Source: Pomacea canaliculata
Lineage: Eukaryota; Mollusca; Gastropoda; Architaenioglossa; Ampullariidae
Direction of reading: 5' to 3'
Assembly: GCF_003073045.1 (NCBI RefSeq)
Contig: NC_037593.1
Location: 24,795,868 to 24,859,867 of the forward strand
DNA length: 64,000 nt
In this document: in pieces, positions 38,701-50,700 of the stretch
Position numbering within the stretch: the stretch's first letter is position 1
How the letters are laid out: the number at the start of each line of letters is the position of its first letter
Notes under the pieces: generated by a model
Told to the model about the DNA's origin: nothing
The model's database searches: none
Seen by the model: only the letters and a program-made list of their open reading frames with translations
Position numbers and translations under genes: made by a program

Positions 38701-41700
38701 TTGTTTGAGTATAGATTATTGGAGAAAAAACTCTTTTTCTATTAAAACTAAGATTTAATGCTGATTATCTCATTAGAAAAATGCCTCAGTGACTGTATAT
38801 GGGAAATAATAATGATTATGTTGGTTGTGGTGAATATTATAGCAATACAGATTTTATTTTACAGACAAACCTCCTGAAGAAAAATGAGGAGGAGGCTAAA
38901 TCCAGTGAAATAGAGGGCGTGTGTACCATTGTATACAAGAACAATGTCCTCCATTTCACTGAATTTGGTAATCTCACTGGTGTCAGTAAAAACCCCACCA
39001 TCTCCAACCTGATCTGGGGGCATGCATATGGAAGAAAGGCAGACAATGGTGCGGGTTTAACATCACCTTGCATGTTCCACTGTTACTGTTTTGCATTTCA
39101 CCTAAACTATCTGTATAATGTTGAATGTTAAGATGTACACTCGTTTTTTTTTCAAAAGAAAAGAATGTTGCATAAACACAATGCTTTGAAAGGATATTTA
39201 TGCTGTAAAGTTTAGTTTCTTCGCTAACTAAATATGAGAGTACTGATATAGTCTCTTCATTTCAAGTTTCATATCTTTAAGGTGTTGAACAAAAATAAGT
39301 ATGCATTGAAGTAACTAATCACTTGCTATGTTTAAACCTCTTACCGCATGTTTGTCTTGCAGTGAAGGGTAGAAGCATTCAGGAGTTGCGAGGCAAAGCC
39401 ATGGCAAAAATGTCAAAAATTGCAAGTATGTGAAATATCTTGTTTTAAGACAGCATGAGCTATGATGCTTACAGTCTCTGGTACAGCTTTTACCTCTGTG
39501 AATGATGAAAACGATCACAAACTTTGTAGAAGTTTTGCACATTGTGCAAGGATGGGAAGCTAATACAAGCAGTAAAGTAATTGGATCTATGTAATGTTTA
39601 CTATCACAAGCTATGACTCTATCTCAGTAGCTGTACATTTGTTTTGTGTTGGTTTCTTTCACCAGATATTTTTATTTTAGGTGCAATAGAAATATTGCAT
39701 GACTCTATTGACAAGGACTTTATATTAACAGAATCACAGCTTGGCCTGAATCAATTTCCCTATGAGAGGGTCAGAAAGGGAGAATTTATTTTAACTGGAA
39801 TTCCCCCATCCTTAATGCCCTTGCAGCCTCCTGGAAGGATGACCACAAAGGAACTTCTAGCAATCCTTGACTGTAAAGTTACAGTCACCAGGTACCGAAC
39901 ACCTTGGGCATGCTTTATAGGTTAAACTAGATTCAAAAACTCATCTGTACCCCACTGTACCTCTTTTCTTCTGTTAGAGAAGTTTTGCTGACAATGCTTT
40001 GTTGCATCTTTCCTACATGTACTTTAAACTTTTTGGAAGTGTATTGGTTGTTTAATTCTGATGATTTGTATTATTATGAAACCTATATCTTTAATGGGCT
40101 TTTGTAATATTTATTAACTTTTTCTTTATCAGTAACCTTTGTGTCTGGGTTAGGAATTTCTACTGACTTTATGTACATATGTAGCGTGCATCTGACATAA
40201 TATTAAAAGTTTATTTTGAATGATAAAAGTATATGTGTAATATAAAAGACAACCTACTTCAAATAGTGAAACATTTTCCTTCTCATCTTGCTCTTTCTAC
40301 GGTTGATTGCATTTTTCTTTGTTTTGACAAAAGCCATGTAGTAAGCCCCTTTGTGGACAGTTAGTCCATTATAACCAGCTGTATCTAATATGACTCCTCT
40401 GTTTTGCTTGCAGAGCACCTGCAGTGAGAAATTCCACCGACACATCACAGACAAATGAAATTGCAGAAAATACATTGCAACAGACACACACACGACTTGT
40501 ACATGAAACATCAACATCACCTTCCGTAAATAAAGCAACAGAAAGCACTTTACAACAGCCACAAACACGACCTGTACATGAATCATCGTCATCCAAAGAT
40601 AATGAAGCAACAGGAAACATATTACAGCAGAAACAAACACAACTTCTACCTAACACATCAACACATACAAACAGCTCATTAGATACAAATAGACAGACTG
40701 TACTTCTAGAATACAATTTCCAAATGTCACACCACGTCAACACTGCAGAAACATGTGATGGAAGAATCCCGGGTCATGCCACAGAGGGGCAGTCCTTGAG
40801 GTAATTGTTAAAAGCCATTTGGGATTTTGCTGGTTATATGATTACCTGAACAATTTATCTTGTTACTAATGTTTGCGCCACCATTTCCTCATCAAAGACA
40901 TTTTCTTTCCTTATTATTTTTCTGTCATGGTTTTGCTTTCTTACCTTATGTTCATTCTGAATAGTACAGTACAGTGTGAGATCTCATGCTCAACTCGTTG
41001 GTTTCTTCAGTTTCATGGCAGGAGAATCAGCTTCAGAAGTGGTACAAACTACCTTGGTGCAGGATATGTGAGTATATTTTACTGTTTTCCAATAATTTGT
41101 ACAGAAACAGATCAGTTCTAGCAATGCAGGATTCCAATGGGTCTGTTCATTCTAAAAAGTACGAAACAGTGTGCAATCTTACACTTAAATCTTTGGTTTC
41201 TTCAGTTTTGTGATAAGGTTATGGTACAATTATGTATTCCATCTACACAAATGTCATTGTGCAGTGTGGCAGAAGACCCGAGTCAGTGTGCTGCAGAAGT
41301 ACAAACACCGGTAGTGGCGGCTATGTGAGTATATTACTGTGAGATACTGGAGAATAAATACAATGTATGTGGAAATAGCAGCAGTGGATTTTACTTTCAA
41401 TATTTTTTACAGAAACAAATCAGTTCTAACCATATATAGGATTCCAGTAGGTCTGTTCATTCTAATTAGTACAGTACAGTGTGAGATCTCATACTTACCA
41501 CTTTGGTTTCTTCAGTTTTACAGCAGAAGACACGGCTTCAGTAGTAGAAACCACCTTGGTGCAGAATACGTGAGTATATTTTTCTATTTACATGATTGTT
41601 TTCCAATAATTTGCACCCAAACAGATCAGTTCTAAAAATATAAGATTCCAATGGGTCTATTCACTCTAAAAAGTGCAGTACAATGTTGGATCTCATGCTT

Positions 41701-43901
41701 ACCTCTTTTGTTTCTTCAGTTTCATAGTAGAAGACCCAGCTTTAGAAGTGATTCAAACACCAGTGGTGGCGGATATGTGAGTATATTACTGTGAGACACT
41801 CTAGAATAAATACATTGTATGTGGAAATAGCAGCAGTGGATTTTATTTTCAATATTTTTTACATAAACAAATCAGTTCTAACAATATGGGATTCCATTGT
41901 GTCTGTTCATTCTAAATATTACATTACAGTGTCAGACATCATACTTACCTCTTTGGTTTCTTTAGTTTTGTGGCAGAAGACCCAGCTTCAGAAGTGGTAC
42001 AAACCACCTTGGGGCAGGATATGTGAGTATATTTTGCTATATTACACTGTAAAATATGGTGAATAGTATAGAATAGTATGAAAATATGTAAGTCTAATGT
42101 AACTGTCATTATTGTGCAATGCAGCAAAAGAATGTAGCAACTGAAGTGCTGTATTATTACCCGAGAATGTTGGATTTATCAGAATCATTCACAGAGCTTT
42201 TGATAGACAATTTTTGTATGATTATTGGCATTGATTAATTGACTGTTTCGTTTTTGTTTGTTTGGTTTGTTTTTTTTTCTAACCAGGCAAGAAGCACCGA
42301 CAAGCAGTTTGCAAATTAGTAAGGCAACTGATTTTCTCATTAATGCATGCAAAGAAAGCAAAAGTTAAATATATCTGTGATATGCAGTATGTCAATGCTA
42401 ACGTATCTGCTCTTTGTCTGATATTATGTAAACATCAAAAACCCCATTTAGATTCTGTTAAAGCAGAGACATATTTGCAGGATGCAGTGTCAGAGATAGC
42501 TGAACAGATGACTGCTGCCCATCATCAGTCCCAAATTCTGTGACAACACCAAATGTACACAAGAAACACCCTGTAGTCATTAAAGTATCATGCCTATGTA
42601 AATCAACACCAATTTTTGTTAACACAATGCTAAGGCTACTGTTTGTTCCCTCATGAAGGCAAATTTTGAAAGGTCTTAGTCAAACAAAACAGATGGGTCA
42701 TAGTGAGAGCTGACATTGATAAAATCATTTATTTCTTATTTTTTACTTTGCCTGTTCATTTGTGTACAGGTACAGTAAAGGATTCTGCAAAACAACAGCA
42801 GGAATCAGGGAGAAAAAAGAAAAGAACAGGTAATAATTCTTCATGTTCCCTGATAAAGACAAATTTTGAAAGGTCTCAGTTAAATGAAACAGATGGGTCG
42901 TATTGAGAAGCAGACATTAATAAAATCATTTATTTCTTATTTTTTACTTTGTCTATTCATTTGTGTACAGGTACAGTAAAGGATTCTGCAAAGCAGCAGC
43001 AGGAATCAGGGGAGACGAAGCAAAGAACAGGTGATAATTCTTCGTTGACGGGTTTTATAGGACAAAGTTTCCAGCTGTTCCATTTTTCTGGTTGACTGTA
43101 TTGTTAACTTCAGTGATGTATATGTCTGTAGACATTGTCCTGTGTAAGAGAAATCACAGCCTTCAGGCATGCCTATCAACAAATATATCTTTCTGATGCC
43201 AGCAATATTTGTATTGATGCTGAGTCACAACTCTTATTTCATGTTATTGTGCAGGACTCAGAACTCTGTGGACAGCAGCAGAAGTACTTCTTGTTCAGCA
43301 ACACTTCAGTGAGGAGTTGGCTGGGCTGAAGCCAGTGACACGCAGCAGCATTGACAGTTTTCTGGAGCAACAAACAGTGGTCAAAAGGACTTCTACTGCA
43401 TTGGGAAATTATCTGTTAAGGAACAGGTAACTGCAACACTTACACAATTAAGGATACCTATCAGCATGAGCCTCTATAGCTAGAAGAAAAAAACTATATC
43501 TTTGTTGTCTTCTATATCATTCTGTTAGGGTGAGGGGGGTACCACTAAAATCTCACTAGGCAAGACGTCAAACAAAGTAACTAGGGTTGGATAAGACACA
43601 CCCTGCACAAACCAGCTGAAACCATTGCCAAGCAGGCGTTCGACTTGAACCCTCAGGGGAAGAGGATAGTTGGGAGGCCAAAGATACTTGGAAGAGATCA
43701 GTAGAGAGCAAAGCAATGGACGCCGAAACCACATGAGCCCCATTAAACTAAATAAATGGTGGTGGTGTCAGCTGCACTTAGAATTTGTAATAATGCCATA
43801 TGATATTCATTTCTTCTAGTACAGCTTGAAACAGATAATTTTTATTAATCTTACCTGTAACTTCATGTTTCAGGAAGAAAAGCAGACCTGATGATCAGTA
43901 G
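35782..43901 (+). CDS. Gene B: HMG-like and SANT-like protein with mini-exon array
   Basis: Exons: 35782-35970, 37612-37675, 38309-38460, 38865-39048, 39363-39425, 39681-39891, 40414-40800, mini-exons 41011-41067, 41265-41324, 41516-41569, 41720-41776, 41966-42022, then 42287-42318, 42770-42829, 42971-43030, 43255-43426, 43874-43901. Total 1887 nt, 628 residues, all GT-AG. Residues 1-63 are acidic (S-D-E-D-R-D). The HMG-box-like segment (about 72-118) shows T-A-F-N-V-F-C-S-E and W-R-T-L-T-D-A-S-K-K-E-Y-E-A-K-A. Exon 6 carries L-G-L-N-Q-F-P-Y and G-I-P-P-S-L-M-P-L-Q-P. Exon 7 has three imperfect Gln/Thr/Ser-rich repeats. The C-terminal Trp-led SANT/Myb-like domain is almost the same as in gene A. 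A nuclear DNA-binding or chromatin role is inferred from the two domains. It starts about 0.6 kb from, and head to head with, Ig receptor 3. Confidence 0.75.
40948..42050 (+). repeat. Tandem mini-exon array of gene B
   Basis: Five symmetric phase-2 mini-exons (57, 60, 54, 57 and 57 nt), in the same order and with nearly the same sequence as in gene A but without the two extra units that A has near 6346 and 6595. One exon lost a codon yet stayed in frame (54 nt), which argues for selection on the reading frame. Alternative exon use would not change the frame. Confidence 0.85.
43530..43775 (+). mobile_element. LINE 3' fragment in intron of gene B
   Basis: Allelic in position to the fragment at 8395-8660 in gene A, with the same G-R-P-type ending. 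Both copies derive from one insertion that predates the segmental duplication. Confidence 0.58.
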
Positions 43902-44184
43902 TGAATCACAGCACCTTATCACCAAGACTGATGACGCTTGAGATATTGGATTGAGTCTGCTTAAGGGCATTCTGTACTTTCAAGATGCATTTTCACTGCC
44001 ATGTGCTATCTGTTTTACAGAGCTGACTGTACTCCAACTTCTTTATCACCAACCACCTGTGTGATAATGTTCCATGATGCTTCCCACCAAATTCAAGACA
44101 TTAAAAATTGCAATTTTTCCTTTTTGGTAGCTGTTAATTACATTGAACTATATGTATTCTTCATTGCGTTGATGTCTTTGCAGG

Positions 44185-44190
44185 AATAAA
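44185..44190 (+). terminator. Candidate polyadenylation signal, gene B
   Basis: AATAAA about 285 nt after the stop, at the position equivalent to 9073-9078 in gene A. Confidence 0.45.
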
Positions 44191-44199
44191 GCATTTGCC

Positions 44200-46983
44200 C
44201 AATGATGTGATTTGATTCCAGTACAGAAAAAAATACGACTCTTATGATTATGTTAAATGTGCAATAGGAAAGTTGTGACACTTGCCTCATAAGGTATATG
44301 TTTCTATCCATGTGATTATGACATGGTAGGGTGTTGTGGTTGTGTGGCTGTTACGTAGGTTCGGATGTTATGGACTAATTATTTTATCTACACTGTTGGT
44401 GTTGCTATTGGTTGTGTTGTAATTGAATATATAAAAATGTAAAGAAGTTATGAATGTGGAAGATTATAAGTTTTTAATTGGTCTGTATGATTAAATTTGT
44501 TGCTGGCATGTGTTTGTGCGACGGTGCTTCTCAGGATTCATAAATTTAAAAAACTTATTGTTATTATGGTGCTTTTGATATAATGTAAAATTATTGTCTC
44601 AAGCATTAGTTTATATCTTGTCTATCCAACTTAAGAATGAAGGATGACCAATGTCATGCCTTGTCAAATAAAACCAAGCATACTGAATCATTTCATCTGT
44701 CATTTCTTGGCTTTATTCCACGGTTGTTCTTTGTGTTCAACTGTTTTGTCATAGAATAAGTTCTTATCAGGTTTTCCATGACTGCCTAAAAGTTTGGGGG
44801 ACATATTGGCTATAGCTGATGCTGGTTGAAGAAAGAATGCGTTTTAGTGTCTGATCTTCAAAGCAGCACCGAGTGTTTTGACTGTCCTCTTCACTAGCTA
44901 CTTTCAGGCAGCAATGTTTGATTCTTGTTCGCCTGAGAAATCGAGTGGGTTGTACCCTGAGTTCTTTTACAGGTTCATGACAGTTTAACCAAACATACAT
45001 GTAATATAATAAATCTTCAATAAAGTATCTGAACAAACCTGTGAGCACAAGATACACATAAACATGTAGTAGGTTTATATAACATGTACGTAAATAGAAT
45101 ACACAAAATGTCAATTGGGCAATGTACTGCTATCCAGTACTGGGTCATCCCAATTCGTACAAGGGTACAAATGTCTTGGAAAGGCGTCATGTTCACTCAT
45201 TTGGAAATTTTTAATGTATCTCCAAGCATGAAAGCAAGTAAATGTGTTACAAAAAAGTATGGATGGTAGAAAGAGATTTACCCTTCAAACTGTTTCCCTC
45301 TTCTTCCTCATTTGGCTTGTTAATTTCTTTTTAACCAACTGATCTTGCTGTCAGATCTTTGTGTGCGATTTAAAAAAAAAAAAAAAGACCATACAGGGTT
45401 ACCCATCCAACAGCGCTGACAACCAGGTTTTCAACCTCGAGGCAATGGAAAACCGGATGGACTGGCAACACCATGCTTCCTCTTAGTCCTATTTACCCCC
45501 AGTAATAGTATAGGAAGTAACCATACCAAATCAATGTTCAAGTCCTTTCCCTATCCCTCCTACCTGTCGTCTCGCCCTCGTTAATTGTGTGAGTGGATTT
45601 GTGTGTGTAGCAGGCACCTGTTGCCTACCTGTGGGTTTCAGGCTATATTACTCAGGCTTTTATGCTGCCGTGTTAGTCATATCAATCATATTGACTATAG
45701 GTTGACTATATTCCCCAAATTTTCCATGTCCCTAGCATTCTTATGTCCCTATGTGTTGGCTGTCGATGGCATCACTGCAGACGCTGGACCTAAAGTATCC
45801 CGGCATGCAGTGGTTTACGAAAATGAGAAAGTTTCTTCTCGGCACAGCTTTTTTGCACAAGGCCGTAAATGACAAAAGAAGCACATGGCGCAAATGAGTC
45901 AGTATGAAGCACTAGCTTGATGTTATGCTCGATGTGGGTCTAAAAAATCAACATTTATTTTCAAACTACTGCTACCTGATAAAACACACCCACTCTCTCA
46001 CGCAGTTTCTCAGTTAACAATGGCTCCACTAATCATTCATCAATTTTAAAAATGTCTCACAGTTTCCCTAACCCATCTTTGCCGTGATCTTTGTTGCTTT
46101 AGACTCCAACAACTTACTGATCAGCCATCAGGACATTTGTACTAATGGGATGGATGTTTGGGTATGAACAGGTCTACAGGGACGATTAGACAGTAGGTAA
46201 CTGAAAAGATCGAAGGAGCAAGGAAGATATGGATGGATAGAGAGGAGGAGCATGCCAGTTACAGAGGCACTAACAGTGCAGCTGTACTCTAAATACACAG
46301 ACAAAATATTTGGGGCATATTTGAACTCTGATTTTCTTTCCTCAGCAGTTTTATTTATTTTCTTATTCTGAAACGTTCATTTATTCTCTTTTATGTGTGC
46401 ACATTCTTAACACACAGTAAATGGCCAGACGTGCGTCTTTTTTTGTATATTTGTCGGGGTTTACTAAACCGCCAAGTGACAGTGTCATAATCTACGATGA
46501 TTATTATTTCGTTTTATTCCATAATGAACAGATACACCTAAATATACAAAACACATAGTAAAAACACAATAATTATTTAACATTACAGCAAGAACATCTT
46601 TAATCTAGAAATCTTGCAAGCTTTTCATACTTTGTCTTCCAAAAAATATGACACAAATGAAGATGATACTAATGCTTCAAAAATAGCATGTTGTACTACT
46701 TGTATATGTTGTATCCAAAGCAGATCAGTCGGCGGGCTGAGGGCATTTCCGACCTAGGCAAACCTCAAACCATCAACCAGAGCAGACGAGTGCTGTCGAA
46801 TGAATGAGACAACAATATTATACTCTGTCTTTAACTTGAAACAATCAGATTTTCACTAAAACAAAATTTTTTTTTTTACTTTTTTTCACTTTTATTAACA
46901 TTTTACCTTAACCTTAACTCAAATGCTACAACTTTATATTCATTACTTGTTTTGGCTCGCTCTCATGCATCTTCTGCACTATC
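44200..46983. other. Spacer between genes B and C
   Basis: Up to 45200 it is the downstream part of the segmental duplication. From 45201 to 46983 I recognise no exon or repeat end; there is a poly-A run near 45370. Confidence 0.45.
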
Positions 46984-47735
46984 AGTTTGAGCAAGTTGCA
47001 AAGCGCACACGACACATAAATGACAAGCTCGTATATCTAATTTCCGCTTGTAAGTAAGAACATAATTTCCACGAATTTTTGACTCGTATCTCGATTTCTC
47101 GATTTACTTGTAGATTAGTTCACTGTAGTATGTGGAAGTCTTACTGTATAGTGTATATAATCAGTATTTATCATCAGTCAACAAAACAGTGTACCCAGGC
47201 GACGAGAGGTAATTTTTGTCTCTATTTAAAACTTTAATTTTAATGAAAATATAATGATAGGTGTTTTCAAACGTCAAACTGGCAACAGCTGATCGAGTTT
47301 GCTCCGTTCCCCAAAACATTTTATAAACATTTACAAAGGGTTCTCTACCATTTGTAAATCTTTATAAAATGTTTAAATGCCATCTGGATCGTCTGCAACA
47401 GTTGAATCAAATATGGTTTTGATTCTGGATACAAGACTAGTACATTAAAGGCAATGGGTGAATGGTAAACCCACATTTCTTTTTATCTCAGTGTCCAAGC
47501 TTAAACGTCAAACAAAAGTAATCATTATGACAGTCAGTAGCGGTAGAACCGAAGTGCCCTTTCAGTAACAGCGACTGAGCGATCGGAGACTAGCACATGT
47601 GTCCTCCACATGTTTTGATGACGTCATGAGAAAAGGCTCGTCGGGTAAGGGAAGCTACTCTTTACAATACAAAGAGCTAGTTTGTGACTTACTTCCCCTA
47701 CCCACGTTCAACTTTCTTATTACCACCTAAGTTAG
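46984..47735 (+). promoter_or_regulatory. Shared 5' module promoter, gene C copy with long upstream duplication
   Basis: The proximal part (from about 47501) has the same blocks as in A, B and D, with TGACGTCA at 47619-47626. Upstream, 46984-47500 also matches 57213-57720 before gene D, so C and D share about 500 bp more than A and B do. Part of this (about 47010-47130), read on the minus strand, has CAGTGAACTAATCTACAAG and CGAGATACGAG motifs resembling a mariner/Tigger end, so an old element may be embedded in the shared upstream DNA. Confidence 0.6.
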
Positions 47736-50700
47736 ATGATGGCACACAAATTTCATCGTGGGCATAGAAGTATGGCTGATAAAGAGATGCTAGAAGTGTG
47801 TTCAGCGATCGACTCAGACGAAGATCGTGATGTTGTAGCTGAAGTTGACTACACTGAAGGGAGAACTTCCGAGGACGAATTCCCGCCACAAGTTTATAAA
47901 AAGACAGCAAAGAAAAGCCGCATGGTGAGTCAGCACATGATCAGTCTCATATGTGATATGCCTTTCCAGTTTCTAGAAAATCTCTATGATTGATCAGTGA
48001 TAGGTCCCTTCATTACAGCGGCAGTATCAAAACTTTCGTTTTTATGAGGTGAGGAGCATCACGGAATACACCTAGTTCGTGCTATACCGAACATGTGCTA
48101 GGCATCCACAATTTAGTAACCACCCGCTGCACGCCTGCTAAACTGAACGATCCCGTGGTTTCGAGGTGTAGCTCAGCAGGCACTGTACCGCGGCACTCAG
48201 ATAAGGACCACACTCCAGCTTAGTAGCGCTGAGCTATAATAAGACCACCTTGCTCTCGCGTGACATGCAAATGTCGGGGCTAGGCCAACTAAAGCGAAGG
48301 CGACCATCGAAAAAACTGCTCGGTGCTATAACCAGTTCAAGGCCCACGCAATAATCATGACACCAATAACATATGCTTCTTATATATTAGATGTTATTGT
48401 CTTCTGTATTTGAAGTGTAAGTGGTTCTATATACAATGGTTTTTTTGCTTGTTTGGTTTTTTTTTGTGTGTGTTTTTTGACGATCAGCTCGGCTTGCTTG
48501 AATGAGGTCGATTCGATCATAGGACAACTCGACCAAGTCCTTTAGTCTATTAGACACAAATATAAATGACTTTTGCAGTAGTTTTGATTCTTAGATATTA
48601 GAAGAAGCTATTCTACATGCAACAAAGGTTGTTGCTGCTATTTTTTTTTAAAAAGCCCTTTGTCTATCACTCTTCTCCGTTATTGTGTGAACAAAATAAT
48701 CTTTTACATGGTCAAATTGGTAGATATATATATAGTGGGATCGACCAATCCCTCGAATCAGAAGCGGCGTTAGGAACACGCGGGGCCTGGGGCCGACCAT
48801 CCGCGCGGGGCCGGGGTAATGGAGTACGTGTATCAATATCCCTATTGATATGATGCCGGAAGTACTGATTTATATACAGTTAGATAGGCTGGATAAATTT
48901 CGCGAAATAACGAACGAATTTAGCGTTTTAATTGTTCGTAACCGTTTGTGACAGAAGCGGTTTTTTCTTAAAGCGAAATAATATGGTGACGATAACTTAA
49001 TAAACTGCTTGTTATTATTGTCGGGTTTAACGTGAAGACATGGGTTCAATAATTTGCTTCATTAGAACTTAGAAGTGTTTTCTGAACGTCAATTTTTGTC
49101 ACAACATGTTTAACACAGCTAGCAATAAGTCATAAAGATGACCTCTGGGCTAATACGCGGGGCCCCTTCGAGAGCGGGGCCTGGGGCGGCCGCCCCATTT
49201 GCCACCCCCTAACGCCGCCGCTGCCTCGAATGAGTGGAGGGGGGGGTACAACATTGTAAACAATGAAATGTTAATATATTATTATTAGCAAGCAGTTAAC
49301 AGTTCCAATAAATGGAAGTAAAAAGTCTTTGTCATGGTTTAATTGTTAAGCTGTATTGCTTTTTGTTTTAATTTGATAAATAAAATTCCGTCGAAAATCA
49401 ATTATTATTTTATGAAAGGACACTTTTTCACATTTGCGTGTTTAGAATTACCTGTGAAAAGTCGCAATAAAAATTGTGAACACGTATAATTTTTGGAGGG
49501 ACTCTTCGCTATTTTCGTCAATCCCAAAGTTGCATTTTTTAGACTTTTTTGTTAATTGTATCACCCCTTCCCTTGTAGCGAGACAAATGTTCCAACCTAA
49601 GAATCTTATTCCAAGTGAGGAATGCAGACGCTGGGTCTTCTAGTGTTGCTGAATGATTTAGCAGACATTTTCGTGGTATTTGTTTATCAAAACTAAAAAT
49701 AAATCGTGAGTTGTATGTGTTAAGCTTTTTCGTGTTATTTTTATTTAAATTTGACTTGTAGTTACTCTGTAGCAGACAATCAAACACCCACTTGCGCAGT
49801 GATATTGAAAGAAAATAGTGCACTATCCACATCTCTTTGCAAGCTGTAATAATTTGAACCTAAAAGTTTCTTGTGTTTCTCAACTGTTAAATTTAATTTT
49901 GTAGTATGCACAGACCACTGGCTCTCGCTGAGAGTTCAGTTCTGTCCTTACAAGAAAACGCATACCTCGATCACTTGGAACGAGATTCTAGGTTGTAACA
50001 TCTGTCTCACTAAACGTACCCTCCCCATGGAGTCCGTCAAAAGGCAAAGAAAAACAAGTGAAAATTGCAGCTTTCCCCCCCCCCTCCCTCTGACATACAG
50101 GAACAATAACCCAATTAACAATAGGTCATTTTCTGCGGTAGATTTGATCTACATACTTATTGCAATCTACATTCTCTACGGACTTGCATATTGTATATAT
50201 CAACATGGTTTAAATTCCATATATCAGATAGTCAAATCAGCTGTACAACAGCTAAATAGCATCTTCTCGTTAAATTTTAAGTCCCAGAATAAGTAAAGCC
50301 TGGACAAATGAATGTTTGTAAGCGATAATTCTACTTATGAAATAACTTTTTTCCTCAAAGGCATACATTTTGGAAATATAACACATTTAGCCCATTAAAA
50401 TTCATTAGTCTACACTCCAAGTCAGTATAGCCTTCTAACTGTAAAATCCACACAGCCACAAGGCCGTCTATTATTCAGCGTCAGTAGTAATAGAAGGAAA
50501 TTTAGCGCTTAAAAGAGAAATAACAGGCCTTAAAAAGAAGCGAAGTAAAGTAAATTTAGCTATTACTTACCCTTAAGCATAACCATTCAACTACCAAGCC
50601 CTCCAAAAGAAAAGAAAATTAAGAACAATGGAAAGATATAGGTTACATATATTTTTAGTTTACTGCCTGATTTTACAAAGTGCAGCAAGAGAAGTTGTTT

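Larger units (their letters stand above)
40948..45200 (+). repeat. Segmental duplication, copy 2 (partner 5298-10080)
   Basis: Counterpart of 5298-10080 in the same orientation, about 35 kb apart. It spans the mini-exon array, the last five exons, the LINE fragment in the final intron, the 3' region and flanking DNA. Identity by eye is high throughout, including introns. Confidence 0.88.

Noticed and set aside
48160-48340. tRNA-like A-box and B-box (TAGCTCAGCAGG and AGTTCAAGGCC)
   Set aside because: The boxes are about 160 bp apart, too far for a tRNA or a tRNA-derived SINE head, and no cloverleaf could be drawn.
49871-50296. 141-codon open frame in intron 1 of gene C
   Set aside because: No splice sites, no domain-like pattern, and low-complexity hydrophobic content; likely chance in AT-rich DNA.
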